Assembly (NCBI GenBank): GCA_022432975.1
Contig: CM039503.1
Coordinates: 50,571,259 to 50,635,258, forward strand
Direction: 5' to 3'
Length of the DNA: 64,000 nucleotides
Source: Begonia masoniana
Taxonomy: Eukaryota; Streptophyta; Magnoliopsida; Cucurbitales; Begoniaceae
The notes beneath the pieces were generated by a model. That model was not told the DNA's origin. It searched no databases and saw only the letters and a list, made by a program, of their open reading frames with translations. Shown piece after piece: positions 9,607-21,100 of the stretch; within the stretch, counting starts at the first letter, position 1; every line of letters starts with the position of its first letter. Position numbers and translations under genes: made by a program.

Positions 9607-12113
9607 TGTAATACCCGGCTTTACGGGATATTAATATTATATTATATGATGGCATTTTTGTAAATATGTCAAATCAAGTCCATTTTGCAAAAAGAAGGCG
9701 TTATTAGAATCTTAAGGATTAATAGAAATTTTAAGAAATTTACGAGAATTTTCGGAGTAATAACGCTATATTTCGAGTAATTACGTTTCTCGTAATATAA
9801 AAGACGTTTTAGTAAAAATAGTAAACGAGGTCCGATTTGCGAACGGACAGTTTTAATAAATCCCAAATAATAAGTTGGACCTATTGGTGAAATAAGAAAA
9901 TTTGGAGAAACCGAATCGTTAGTCAATTAACGAAACAAAGGACGAAACAAATAGAAAATCTAATGAAGGGCAAAACGGTAATTTGCCAAACCAAATTATA
10001 AAATAACCTAAATCCTTTTCTTCTTCTTCATTTCTCCTATGCCGCGTGAAAAACCAGAGAGCGAAGCTCTCTGCCATCGACGATCCTTCGACGTTCCGAC
10101 CTCCGTTCTTCACGTTCTCTCCTCCAATCGACGCTCTAGGTATGAATCTATAGTTTAGAGCGTTAGTTTTCGGTTTTTAGAAAATTATACGTTTAGGTTA
10201 TACGATTAGGGTTTTGTTAAAAATGCGATTTAGGGTTCAAAATTTATAGGTTAGCCGTAATTAAGTATATATTGAACGTATTGGACATTAGTGGACGAAT
10301 CTAATTGATTTAGAACAAATGTTAGATTTTGTGAAATTTCGAGTTTTAGGGAAAAACTCGTAATTTGGGATTTGAGGTGCCGAGCGTGTATTGCTCGATG
10401 AAATAGCTCAATGAATTGGATTAAAGCTTTAGGAAATTTCTTTAGTTAAAGTTTTGTTAAATTGGACGTTTAGTAGTTCAAATTAGTTTAACGGCGAATG
10501 TTATGTTTTGCCTCAGACGAGCGACTCTCGTGGATATAGCTTGAAGTTCAGCGCGCACAAGGTAAGTTCTCGTGACTTACTCTGGCCGATTGGCCTACAC
10601 CGTACTTCGATGTCGCGTCGAGGATCTTAGAGTATTGTGTGTTTAAATTGCTTTGGTTGGGTAGTTAGGTTAATCGCTTATTAGGTTATGTTTTTATTCG
10701 TCTTGATGGTATGAATGATGGTTGTTTATTTTATGCTTATAACTGTTCATGCATCACGTATTTTAACTAAGCGTGAAAATGAATTTCCGCATGATGTTTT
10801 CAGAAAACTTATGTGGCCCGAAAGGGGGCTATCGATCTATTGTGTGGACCGATTAAGGGTCTGACCAATACCACATCTCATGTAATGTAATAAAATACGT
10901 AATCTGTTATCTGGTCACGCGAGGTGGGGCTCAGGCACGGCTGTACGTGTTGTAAGCGTGTACCCCCCTCCTCTAGCTGGAAAGAGTAGTCCGACCGCTG
11001 GATGGGCTCTCTCTGGTTAGGGGGATGAGATCTCGGTGATATTCTGTCTGCCATGATCTGTAAGTTATGCATGATTTCTGAACTCCATATGCACTGCACA
11101 CATCTGCATTTACGTAGAATTTACTGAGCCTTTAGCTCATAGTGTGTCTGTATGGTGTAGGTGATATTATAGGTGACATTGAGCCAGGTGAGGACGACGC
11201 TCCTCCTCCTGATGTATGATGCGGTTGATGGAGAATGGCCCGTGGGAGTGTGCTGAGCAGTTGGTGCGTTTTGACCCGTGGGGATGTATGTACGTATTAT
11301 GAGAGTACTGGGTTATTTTTGGACAAAATATGTGTAAAGTTAGAACATATTAGGATGCATGGATCTGGCTAGATGTTAGGTTTATGTTTTGAGGTTTTAA
11401 ACGTCCTTAAAAAACCTATTTATAAACTGTGTTTTTATAATGTTTCATTGGAACTGCTTGGAAGTTAAAACAAGAGGATTTGTCGATTTTTAAACATATC
11501 CACGCAGTTCGTTTTTATAAACGTTTAATATGTGTTTAGGTTGTTTAGTTGGAGTTGATAAAAGGTGAATAAATGCATGAAATTGCTCTCTGGAATCGGA
11601 TTCCAGAGAGCACTTGTATAAAAAAGAGAGAAGAAAGAAAAGTGGAGAGAAAAGAATGAAGGAATGTGGAAGGCGACTGATCGCCATTGTGAGGGGCGAC
11701 CAATCGCCCCTCCATGCCTTCTGTTCGGCGATCGATCTCCTGCATTTTTGGAGATCGATCGCCCCTCACTTGGTTACACAGGTGATCGATCTCCTGAATT
11801 TTTGGAGATCGATCGCCCCTCCTATTTAGCAACTCGGCGACCGATCTCCCGAATATGGAGATCGATCGCCCCTCTCCCTGTCGCGGCTTTTGACAATTCT
11901 GCCCTCCCCTTTTAATTGTTTTGTTTTAATTAATTTTAAGTGTTTTATTAATTATTTTAAATTGTTTTAAGTTTATAAATGGTTTTGTTTTAAATAGTTT
12001 ACAACGTAGACTTCAATTTCGATTCCGGTTTAAATTCCGCTTAGAGTTTATTTAAAGTATATGGATAAAAAAAATATATATGGGAAATTGGGTACAGTAT
12101 TAGGGTCGCTACA
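9607..12113 (+). mobile_element. LTR-like element 3, nested in the Pack-MULE
   Basis: It starts TGTAATACCCGGC at 9607 and ends TTAGGGTCGCTACA at 12113, 2507 bp. The middle is homologous to solo LTR 2 (CTGGCCGATTGGCCTACACC, GCCCGTGGGAGTGTGCTGAG) and there is no coding. The flanks share CTTACAGC directly after the right end and one base before the left start, so the duplication is 8-9 bp rather than the usual 5. The pre-insertion sequence would have been a splice donor region of the captured exon at 12114-12213. A solo LTR is the best reading; the odd duplication is unexplained. Confidence 0.65.
11680..11872. repeat. Three tandem hairpins with GATCGATC arms
   Basis: Perfect or near-perfect 14 bp inverted repeats occur three times at 54-55 bp spacing. 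The arms are GGCGATCGATCTCC (11727-11740) with GGAGATCGATCGCC (11750-11763), then 11781-11794 with 11804-11817, then 11836-11849 with 11857-11870. Loops are 7-9 bases. A degenerate related unit with GGCGACCAATCGCC lies just upstream at 11695-11709. The array is near the right end of LTR-like element 3. Confidence 0.9.
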
Positions 12114-12213
12114 CTTACAGCGTTTGGAAGAGCTTTCTTCACTGCTTTCATGTCGTCCAGCAAAAATTTGGAAACAACCAATTTTCTGGGCCACAGCTCT
12201 ACTCCTTCACCGC
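12114..12213 (-). pseudogene. Captured exon fragment resembling a WSD1-type wax ester synthase
   Basis: On the minus strand a 98-100 bp open stretch lies between a CACAG acceptor (just right of 12213) and a GTAAGTG donor (just left of 12122). It reads as GGEGVELWPRKLVVSKFLLD followed by DMKAVKKALPNA. The pattern (P-R-K-L, F-x-L-D-D-x-K, K-x-x-x-P-x-A) resembles the central part of plant WSD1-like wax ester synthase/diacylglycerol acyltransferases. The identification comes from memory of the family and is short, so it is tentative. It lies antisense to the MYB fragment in the same Pack-MULE. Confidence 0.4.
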
Positions 12214-12305
12214 CTGTGATGATCGTGTTTTCCGATCAGAAACACACAAAGACCTCAACGTAATGGAAATGGAACTGAACTATTAAACAAAACCTAGCAT
12301 CGATT

Positions 12306-12562
12306 TTTAGCTCTGAGCGTAGAGTGGGAAGAGAGCGACGGAGAGAGCTAGGGAAGGAGAGAGAAACGAGGGTGAAGGGAGAAGAAGGCAAGGGCATTTT
12401 GGAAAGAAAAAATAGACATGTGAAAAAAACGTGACTTTTTAACTGAAAATGTGACGGTACGAGACATATTGCCCATTATCAGTACATTAAGGTTGTTCTT
12501 GTCCATTATCCAAGTTTACGGTGTAAATTACCTATTTCACCTAGTTGTAGGGGCCAAATTGC
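12306..12562 (-). repeat. Pack-MULE right terminal inverted repeat
   Basis: This is the inverted partner of 8251-8517. It is truncated by about 10 bases at its outer end, where CAAATTGC is followed directly by AAAAAATTA and then by AKR1 promoter sequence. Confidence 0.85.
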
Positions 12563-12790
12563 AAAAAATTAAACCTAAGTCTGTCTTATCAAAGGAGTCT
12601 TGGCCTGCTTCGTTCGTAAGCGAGGATGTAAGCAGGCGTCACCTGCTAATTTGGTCAATGTCTGGTTGCCTTCCCTTCCACGCTCCCTTCGCCTATAAAT
12701 TCACGTGAAGAAAACTCGATCTCAAGATATCACTTGGTGAGTGTTTTTAGTGGCTGCACTGGAGTTTATACATTGGATTTGTTGACAGAA
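12563..12790 (+). promoter_or_regulatory. AKR1 proximal promoter with TATA box and G-box
   Basis: CTATAAAT at 12693-12700 is a good TATA box about 95 bp upstream of the start codon. It is followed at once by the G-box CACGTG at 12702-12707. The same pair occurs upstream of AKR2. The region from 12571 on matches the AKR2 promoter closely, and everything upstream has been displaced by transposons. Confidence 0.7.
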
Positions 12791-15700
12791 ATGGCTGGGA
12801 TTCGGAGGATGAAGCTCGGTTCTCAGGGTCTAGAAGTGTCTGCCCAAGGCCTTGGATGCATGGGTATGTCTGGCTGTTACGGCGACCCTAAGCCGGATTC
12901 CGATATGATTGCTCTGATCCACCATGCCATAGCCGCTGGAGTCACCTTCTTGGATACTTCTGATATTTACGGTCCTTTTACGAACGAAATCCTTTTGGGG
13001 AAGGTTTGTTTCTCAGTTCTATCCAGGGTTAATTATAACTATAGTCAGACAAATTGACGAAGAAATGCCATGGTGAGTGGATTAATAATGTTTTCTTGCA
13101 GGCTCTCAAAGAAGGAGTGCGAGAGAAAGTTGAGTTGGCGACCAAATTCGGTGCTTCCCTTGTAAGTATAATTTGCTCTTATATGCTTCATAGAACAATT
13201 ACAGAATCTTTGAAGCAATTGATTTTCACATGTTCACATGTTTATTTTTGCTTACTTTTCTCTTATTTTCTTAACAGAGAAAAACAACATATAAAGAAAC
13301 ATCATATATTGATGTCCACGTACTTAGCAGGGAAAGAAGACTTACTTTGATCCATGCTGAAGATATAGTTTGTAGAAAGCTCTTAATAAGGATTTTTCTC
13401 TCCCTTTCCCTTAGTTTTCTTCCGTGAAGATTTTGATGGAAAAACCTTCTGTGTATTCGGCAGAGAGAGAGAGAACCAGAAACCTCTTATGCATCATTAT
13501 TTAACTTCCATCAAATTAAAATCATTAATTGTGCACCAATAGCATTTTGACAACGTGAGCCACATCACGTGGGTGTCTTAACTTGTTGAGTCTTCATATA
13601 GTCTTCATAGAAGACTTTTGCAAAATAATAAATGAAGGATATTGAATGCCCAACATTCTCCCACTTGGCTCAATGGTCATAATCTATAATAAAGCAAATT
13701 CATCATAATATTGAGCAAATATAACATCATTATTGAATATATGATGAATATGGATCATAACGGTCATATGTCAATTATAACGACACATTTCCTTCTATGT
13801 ATCACATATTAATTTTATACTTAACATCATCACTAAAAGGAATAACATAATGGTCCACATTAGTGTCTTTCTCAAAGACAAATCCTGTTTAAGACTTCAT
13901 CAGTTCATAATGTCATGATGAATGCATTCATTATAATCAAACAGGATTCATAAATGTATATCAGAAACTATCAACAAGGAGCTCAAGAGTGTCTAGTACA
14001 TAAATAACACAAACATAAACATAAAGTTAACTTTCAGAAATGCCCATTCGTTCAACATGTTCCGTAAATATCTTTGGTGGCAATCCTTTAGTTAACGGAT
14101 CCGCGATCATAAGGTTGGTGCTTATATGTTCAATTGACACCCTCTGTTTCTGAACTTCTTCTTTAACGGCCAAGTATTTCAATTCTATATGTTTAGCACC
14201 TTTGGAATACTTGTCGTTTTTAGAAAAGAAGACTGCTGCGGAGTTGTCACAATAAATTTTCAGCGGCTTGGCAATACTGTCAACAATTCCAAGTCCTGAA
14301 ATAAAGTTACGCAGCCATAAACCCTGAATTGTAGCCTCAAAGCATGCTACAAACTCAGCCTCCATATTGCGCCATCGGCTAAAAGGAACAAATAGCCAAA
14401 CGTGGATTTTCTGGTATCCACACATCCAGCATAATCAGAATCTGAAAATCCTATCACTTCCAGATGATCAGATCGTCTATAAGTGAGCATGTGTTCCTTC
14501 GTTCCTTGTAGATACCTAAGGACTTTCTTTGCAGCTTTCCAATGTTCTATGCCCGGATTACTTTGATACCGTCCCAGCATGCCGACAGCAAAACTAATGT
14601 CGGGTCTTGTACCAGTCTGTGCATACATCAAGCTGCCCACAATAGAAGCATAAGGAATGTCTTTCATTTGTGTACGTTCCAATTCATTCTTTGGACATTG
14701 ATTGAGATTAAATTTATCTCCTTTCTGAATTGGAACAACACTTGCTGAATATTTGTCCATTCTGAATCTCTCTAGAACTTTATTAATATAGGCTTTCTGA
14801 GACAATCCCAACAATCCTTGTGATCTATTCCGGAATATTTCAATTCCAATCACAAAGGATGCCTCTCCCATATTTTTCATTTCAAAGTTTCTATCGAGAT
14901 ATTTCTTGGTTTCGTACATTAGGCCAAGATCATTAGTAGCTAGCAAGATATCATCAACATACAGAATCAAAAAAATAAACTTACTCCCACTGACCTTTAG
15001 ATATATACACCGATCAACGATATTTTTCTTAAATCCAAAGGAGGTAATGGTATCATTAAACTTAAGATACCATTGTCGGGAAGCTTGTTTAAGTTCGTAT
15101 ATTGACTTCTTTAATTTACACACCATGTGTTCTTGTCCTTTAATGACAAAACCTTCAGGTTGGTCCATATAAACATCCTCATCTAAAGTCCCATTCAAAA
15201 AAGCAGTTTTTACATCCATTTGATGGAGCTCTAAATCATAATGAGCTACCATTGCCATAATAATTCTGAAAGAATCCTTTTTCGAAACAGGAGAAAAGGT
15301 TTCTTTGTAATCAATACCATCTTTCTGAGTAAAACCTTTGGCAACAAGTCTGGCTTTATTTCGTTCGATATTGCCATTAGAGTCGCGTTTGGTCTTAAAG
15401 ACCCATTTACACCCAACTCTTTTACAACCTTCAGGCAATTCAACGAGTTTCCAAACTTCATTTTGTTCCATTGATTTTAACTCATCTTTCATGGCATTTA
15501 ACCATTTATCAGAATTTTCACTTTCTATAGCTTGTGAAAACGAAACTGGATCATCATCAAGTCCTAAATCATAATCGGACTCTTGAAGATAAACCACATA
15601 ATCATTCGAAATAGCAGATCTTCTTTCTCTTACAGATCTACGTAATGGTATTTCTTGTGGTTCATCTATTATAGGTTCATTCACCTCATTATGTGGAGTT

Positions 15701-18093
15701 TGATCATTAATTTGTTGTTCGTGTAAGTCATGGATATTTTCAACAACTGTTGGAACAACAACTTGAGTAGAAGTTATGGGTATTGGAACTTGCACCCTAA
15801 CTTCTTTAATTTCCACTTTACGTGGTTCCAAACTCCCACTGGTCTCACCACTTTCAATGAACTTAGCATTTCCAGTTTCAATTATTCTCGTACTATGGCT
15901 AGGACAATAAAATCTATACCCTTTTGATTTTTCTGGATAACCAATAAAAAAACCATTGGTTGTTCATGAATCCAGTTTTCTTTCATGTGGATTATAAATT
16001 CTTACTTCTGCTGGGCAACCCCAAACATGTAGATGCCTTAAACTGGGTTTCCTACCTGTCCACAGTTCAAATGGAGTATTTGAAACTGCCTTACTAGGAA
16101 CCCTGTTTAATAAGTATACAGCAGTCCTTAAAGCATACATCCACAATGACAAGGGTAAAGATGAATTATTGAACATACTCCTAACCATATCCATCAAAGT
16201 ACGATTACGCCTTTCTGCAACACCATTCTGTTCTGGTGTTCCTGGCATTGTGTATTGTGCACAAATGCCACGACTTTCTAGGAATTTAGCAAATGGACCT
16301 GGATGTTGTCCATTTTCATCATAACTTCCATAATATTCACCACCTCTATCAGATCTCATAATTTTCACTGTTCTATCTAATTGTCTTTCAACCTCAGTAA
16401 CAAACACTTCAAGAGCATTTATTGACTGAGATTTTTCCTTCAGTAAATAGATATAACCATAACATGAAAAATCATCAATAAAAGTGATAAAATATCTTTC
16501 TCCACCAAAAGATGGAACATCAAACGGACCACATATATCAGTGTGTATGATTTCAAAGAGCTGTTTGCTTCTTGTGGCTACTTTCTTACTTGTGTTTCTC
16601 GTTTGCTTTCTTTTAATACAATCAACACAAATATTTAGATCAGTAAAATCCAAATTTGGAAGAATTGATTGTTTTATCAATCTTTCCATTTTTTCTTTGG
16701 ATATATGACCTAATCGTTTATGCCACAAATTAGCAGAACATTCATTCACGAAACCACGTTTCGTTCCCACATTATGATGCAAGGTTAAAAGAGTCTCAGC
16801 AAAACAATTATTGAGTTTTAATTTATACAAACCATCATACAGAACACCAGTACCAACAAGAACATTATTTTATACAAACTGAAACATTCATTCCCAAACA
16901 TAAAGAATATCCAACTATATCAAGTTTAGACAAGGAAACTAAATTACGAGAAACAGATGGAACATAAACAGTTTGAAAAAGATCTAATTGATATCCAGTG
17001 TCTAACATTAACCGGTAAGTTCTAATAGCTTCAACTGGAACTTTCACCCGATTCCCCATAAAGATAAACTTTTCATTTGGGCTTATGGTTTGGGTCGTAA
17101 GGAATCCCTGCATCGTATTAGAAACGTGAGTGGTACAACCAGAATCAATCCACCAAGTATTACAAGGAACTTCAGTTAAATTTGATTCGAAACATACTAA
17201 AGCAGTAGGCTTACCTTTCTTTTCGAACCATGCCTTGCGTTTCAGGCAATCTTTCTGATAGTGTCCTTGCTTTCCACAGAAATGACACTTATCCTTTCGT
17301 TGTTCCTTCTTGTGAATTTGGAAAGAGGACTGAGCTGCCGATGATAGTCCTTTCTTACCCTTTCCACCTTTCTTTCCTGGTTTCTTTCCAGCTCCTTCAT
17401 AATTCATGAGATTGACAGCTTGAGTTCCTGGTTTCTTTAGCCTTGCTTCTTCCTGAATGAGCATGCTTTGTAATTCATGCACATTCCATTTATTCCTCAT
17501 AGTATTATAGCTCATATGAAATGGGCCATATTGAGGAGGCAAGGAGTTCAGGATGAATGTCACTAGTGTTGACTTAGAGAGTGTTTAAGTCATAATTTGT
17601 TTTTGATGATGTATTTGTGATTAAATATTCAATTTGATTATGTGTACTTAAAGAGAATTATAAATATGAGTCTATTTGGAAATACCCTTGAAAAGGGTAT
17701 TTTAGTTGTTTAATAAATTGGTTTGAGTATATAGGGCTGAATAGTCAAACAGGGCTGAAATACAATTTCGTCTGCCGATCACTACACGACAAAGAAATGA
17801 AAGCTTCTGCCGATTGCTAAAAGATTTTTTTTTTTTTTTTTNNNNNNNNNNNNNNNNNNNNNNNNNNNNNNNNNNNNNNNNNNNNNNNNNNNNNNNNNNN
17901 NNNNNNNNNNNNNNNNNNNNNNNNNNNNNNNNNNNNNNNNNATCATTTTGACAACGTGAGCCACATCACGTGGGTGTCTAACTTGTTGAGTCTTCATATA
18001 GTCTTCATAGAAGACTTTTGCAGAATAATAATGACAAAACGTAATTGTCATTTTTAAACAAAATAATCAAAACATCATTTTAACATGATCAAT

Positions 18094-18191
<98 letters not shown>

Positions 18192-21100
18192 CACTTCCAT
18201 TCCCATGGATTTTAATCTTGCTGCCATGTTTGTCATTTCGACAACATGTTCATGCATGGTGCGTGAACCATCAAACTTCATGGTGGTCAAAGTACCCATC
18301 AGTGTTCCAGCAAGTGATTGATCAGCTGATTTTGACTGAGAACATTCTTTCACAAATTTCATAAATTCCATAGCACTTTCGGTGTTCGAAAATGTGGACT
18401 TGATGTTACTTGCTACTGTCATTCGCATAAACATTAAGCTTAGTCTGTTTGATCTTTCCCAAGCATTATAGAACGATCTTTGATCTGTGCTACTAGTTTC
18501 AGTTATAGCAGCTGGTTTCTCACTTACAAGTGCTAAATCAAGATCCAGAACACCAAGGTGAAACTGAACTTGTTCGCACCATTCAGAGAAATTTAGACCA
18601 GAAAACTTCACAACAGATGTGGCTTGCGAATGAAGAGCAACAGGAATAGATGCTGCAAAATATAAAACACGATTATACATTAATGCTTTGAGTAAGGCAA
18701 TCAAACAATCATTTATATATATTGAAGTTCTCCTTTGGGTGAGACAACAATACATAATTATAAACATAATTGATGCTCATCTTAAATTTCACATAATTGG
18801 TAATTAACATACTCGAAATAGACATGTTTGTTATCTTTGGATATACTAAACACACCTACTCAAGGCATATCAATTTACCACAATCATATTCATAATTATA
18901 AAATAACTAATCCACCTTTGGGCGATTCAACATATTTTATAATCATGAAAATTAATATATACTCATGTCACAATCTTATTCTCATCATGTCATTTTCATT
19001 ATTGAGCATCACATAAAACATGAGTAATTACATTTATTTAATTTTATATCTGAAAAAAACACATTCTGATTCGGCCACTTTGGTGACTAACAAATCATCA
19101 TAATGTAGATATCAAATTAAATAATAATAACATTTATATAAATTATATTTTGATCTAATTTCAATAATTAATAATGACAAAACGTAATTGTCATTTTTAA
19201 ACAAAATAATCAAAACATCATTTTAACATGATCAATAATTTTTTTTTTTTTTTTTATGAACATTAATCGGCCATGAACAGTAACTCCGATATGAACAGTA
19301 AATCCGGCCATGAACAGTACTCCGGTATGAACAGTAACGCCGGTCATGAACAGTAACGCCGGTATGAACAGTAAATCCGGCCATATTTTGACAGAAAACA
19401 AGTATGCAGCAAATAAACATACGATTAACAATTAACATCCATAACGGAAAATCAACAGTTCTATAACCTGGCTCTGATACCACATGTAAGTATAATTTGC
19501 TCTTATATGCTTCATAGAACAATTACAGAATTACAGAATCTTTGAAGCAATTGATTTTCACATGTTCACATGTTTATTTTTGCTTACTTTTCTCTTATTT
19601 TCCTAATAGAGAAAAACAACATATAAAGAAACATCATATATTGATGTCCACGTACTTAGCAGGGAAAGAAGACTTACTTTGATCCATGCTGAAGATATAG
19701 TTTGCAGAAAGCTCTTAATAAGGATTTTTCTCTCCCTTTCCCTTAGTTTTCTTCCGTGAAGATTTTGATGGAAAAACCTTCTGTGTATTCGGCAGAGAGA
19801 GAGAGAGAACCAGAAACCTCGTATGCATCATTATTTAACTTCCATCAAATTAAAATCATTAATTGTGCACCAATAGCATTTTGACAACGTGAGCCACATC
19901 ACGTGGGTGTCTTAACTTGTTGAGTCTTCATATAGTCTTCATAGAAGACTTTTGCAGAATAATAAATGAAGGGTATTGAATGCCCAACATCCCTCGCCGA
20001 TGGGAAGAGCGTGGTACGCGGTGATCCAGCCTATGTGAGAACCGCCTGCGAGGCGAGCTTGAAGCGGCTCGATATCGATTGCATTGATCTATATTATCAG
20101 CATCGTATTGACACTAAGGTCCCGATTGAAATTACGGTTAGTACTTTTTCTACGGATAATATTGTTTTTCTGGATGCTGTATTATTGACTGTCGCGATTA
20201 GACCAGTGATTCAGACTTAAAACTGATTCGAATGCGCTTTATATGTAAGAAATATTCGTCGTTATTTTTATCCCATTTTGAGTTTTTCTTATTCTTGTGC
20301 TGAACCGAAGATTGGGGAGCTGAAGAAACTAGTTGAAGAGGGTAAGATCAAGTACATTGGTCTATCCGAAGCCTCAGCTTCCACCATTAGAAGAGCTCAT
20401 GCTGTTCATCCGATAACAGCAGTGCAGCTGGAATGGTCCTTGTGGTCACGAGATGTTGAAGAAGATATAATTCCAACCTGCAGGTGAGATAGAGCTGCAT
20501 TAATCTACTGTTTCTTCACATATCGAATAGTTATTAGTTTATCTTTTGAAGAGCATATTGCAAATGATTGGAATTTTGGATCCAAATGTGTTAGGGAGCT
20601 TGGTATTGGAATTGTTGCCTACAGTCCTCTTGGTCGAGGATTCTTATCATCTGGACCTAAGTTTGTCAAAGAGCTCTTTAATAACAACAACGATTTTCGA
20701 AAGGTTGGTGTCCCTGCAGTATATTCAATATATGTTTGCATGTAGAGAACTAGAATATGTATTTTCTATTTTCCATAGCATCCTTGAAAAGTTCTTTTAA
20801 TTCCCGCCATTGCTGAGCTAATTCCTACCCTGTAAATCTTAAGATCAAAATGGTTTCTTGCTTGGTCGTTGAAGTTAATTTTTGGCTGTAAATGGGTGTG
20901 AAACTTATAAACCAATAGTTCTTCGTTGAATGATGAAACCTTATTCGATTTTATGCAGCTTCTGCCGAGGTTTCAACCTGAAAATCTCGAGCATAACAAA
21001 ACTATATTTGAGCGGGTTAGCGAGATGGCATCGAGAATAGGATGCACGCCTGCGCAGCTAGCTCTGGCCTGGGTCCACCACCAAGGCGACGATGTCTGCC

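Larger units (their letters stand above)
8251..12562. mobile_element. Pack-MULE carrying gene fragments, interrupted by an LTR element
   Basis: The inverted terminal repeats are about 260 bp (8251-8517 and 12306-12562). The left starts AGGGTAAAGTGCAATTTGG and the right, reversed, contains GCAATTTGGCCCCTACAAC and stays alignable to the CTCTTCCCACTCTAC block. The outermost 10 bases of the right end are lost. Flanking 9-mers CTAAAATTA (8242-8250) and AAAAAATTA (12563-12571) fit a decayed 9 bp target duplication, the Mutator hallmark. The AKR2 promoter at about 44940-44960 lacks the element. Instead of a transposase it carries an R2R3-MYB exon and a short exon resembling a wax ester synthase. Without the nested LTR element it is about 1.8 kb. 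Confidence 0.8.
13161..19989 (-). mobile_element. Ty1/Copia LTR retrotransposon in AKR1 exon 2
   Basis: The element is antisense to AKR1. It has LTRs of 495 bp (13161-13655) and 505 bp (19485-19989), an iMet-type primer-binding site next to the right LTR, a purine tract next to the left LTR, and a perfect target duplication TCCCT at 13156-13160 and 19990-19994. The coding order on the minus strand is gag, zinc knuckle, protease, integrase, reverse transcriptase, RNase H, which is Copia order. The LTRs differ at only a few positions, indicating a young insertion. The coding region carries a stop and frameshifts, and the gag region has a gap of 100 N, so the assembled copy looks defective. Confidence 0.93.

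Noticed and set aside
11680..11915. Possible microRNA precursor or rho-independent terminator in the hairpins
   Set aside because: The stems are only 14 bp, too short for a plant miRNA precursor, and bacterial terminators do not apply to a plant genome.
13054..13350. ORF starting in AKR1 intron 1 and running into the Copia LTR
   Set aside because: Its middle is the real exon 2 frame, but the start is intronic and the end is LTR sequence.
18085..18321. ORF encoding about 35 phenylalanines
   Set aside because: It is the poly-T run beside the assembly gap, antisense to gag.
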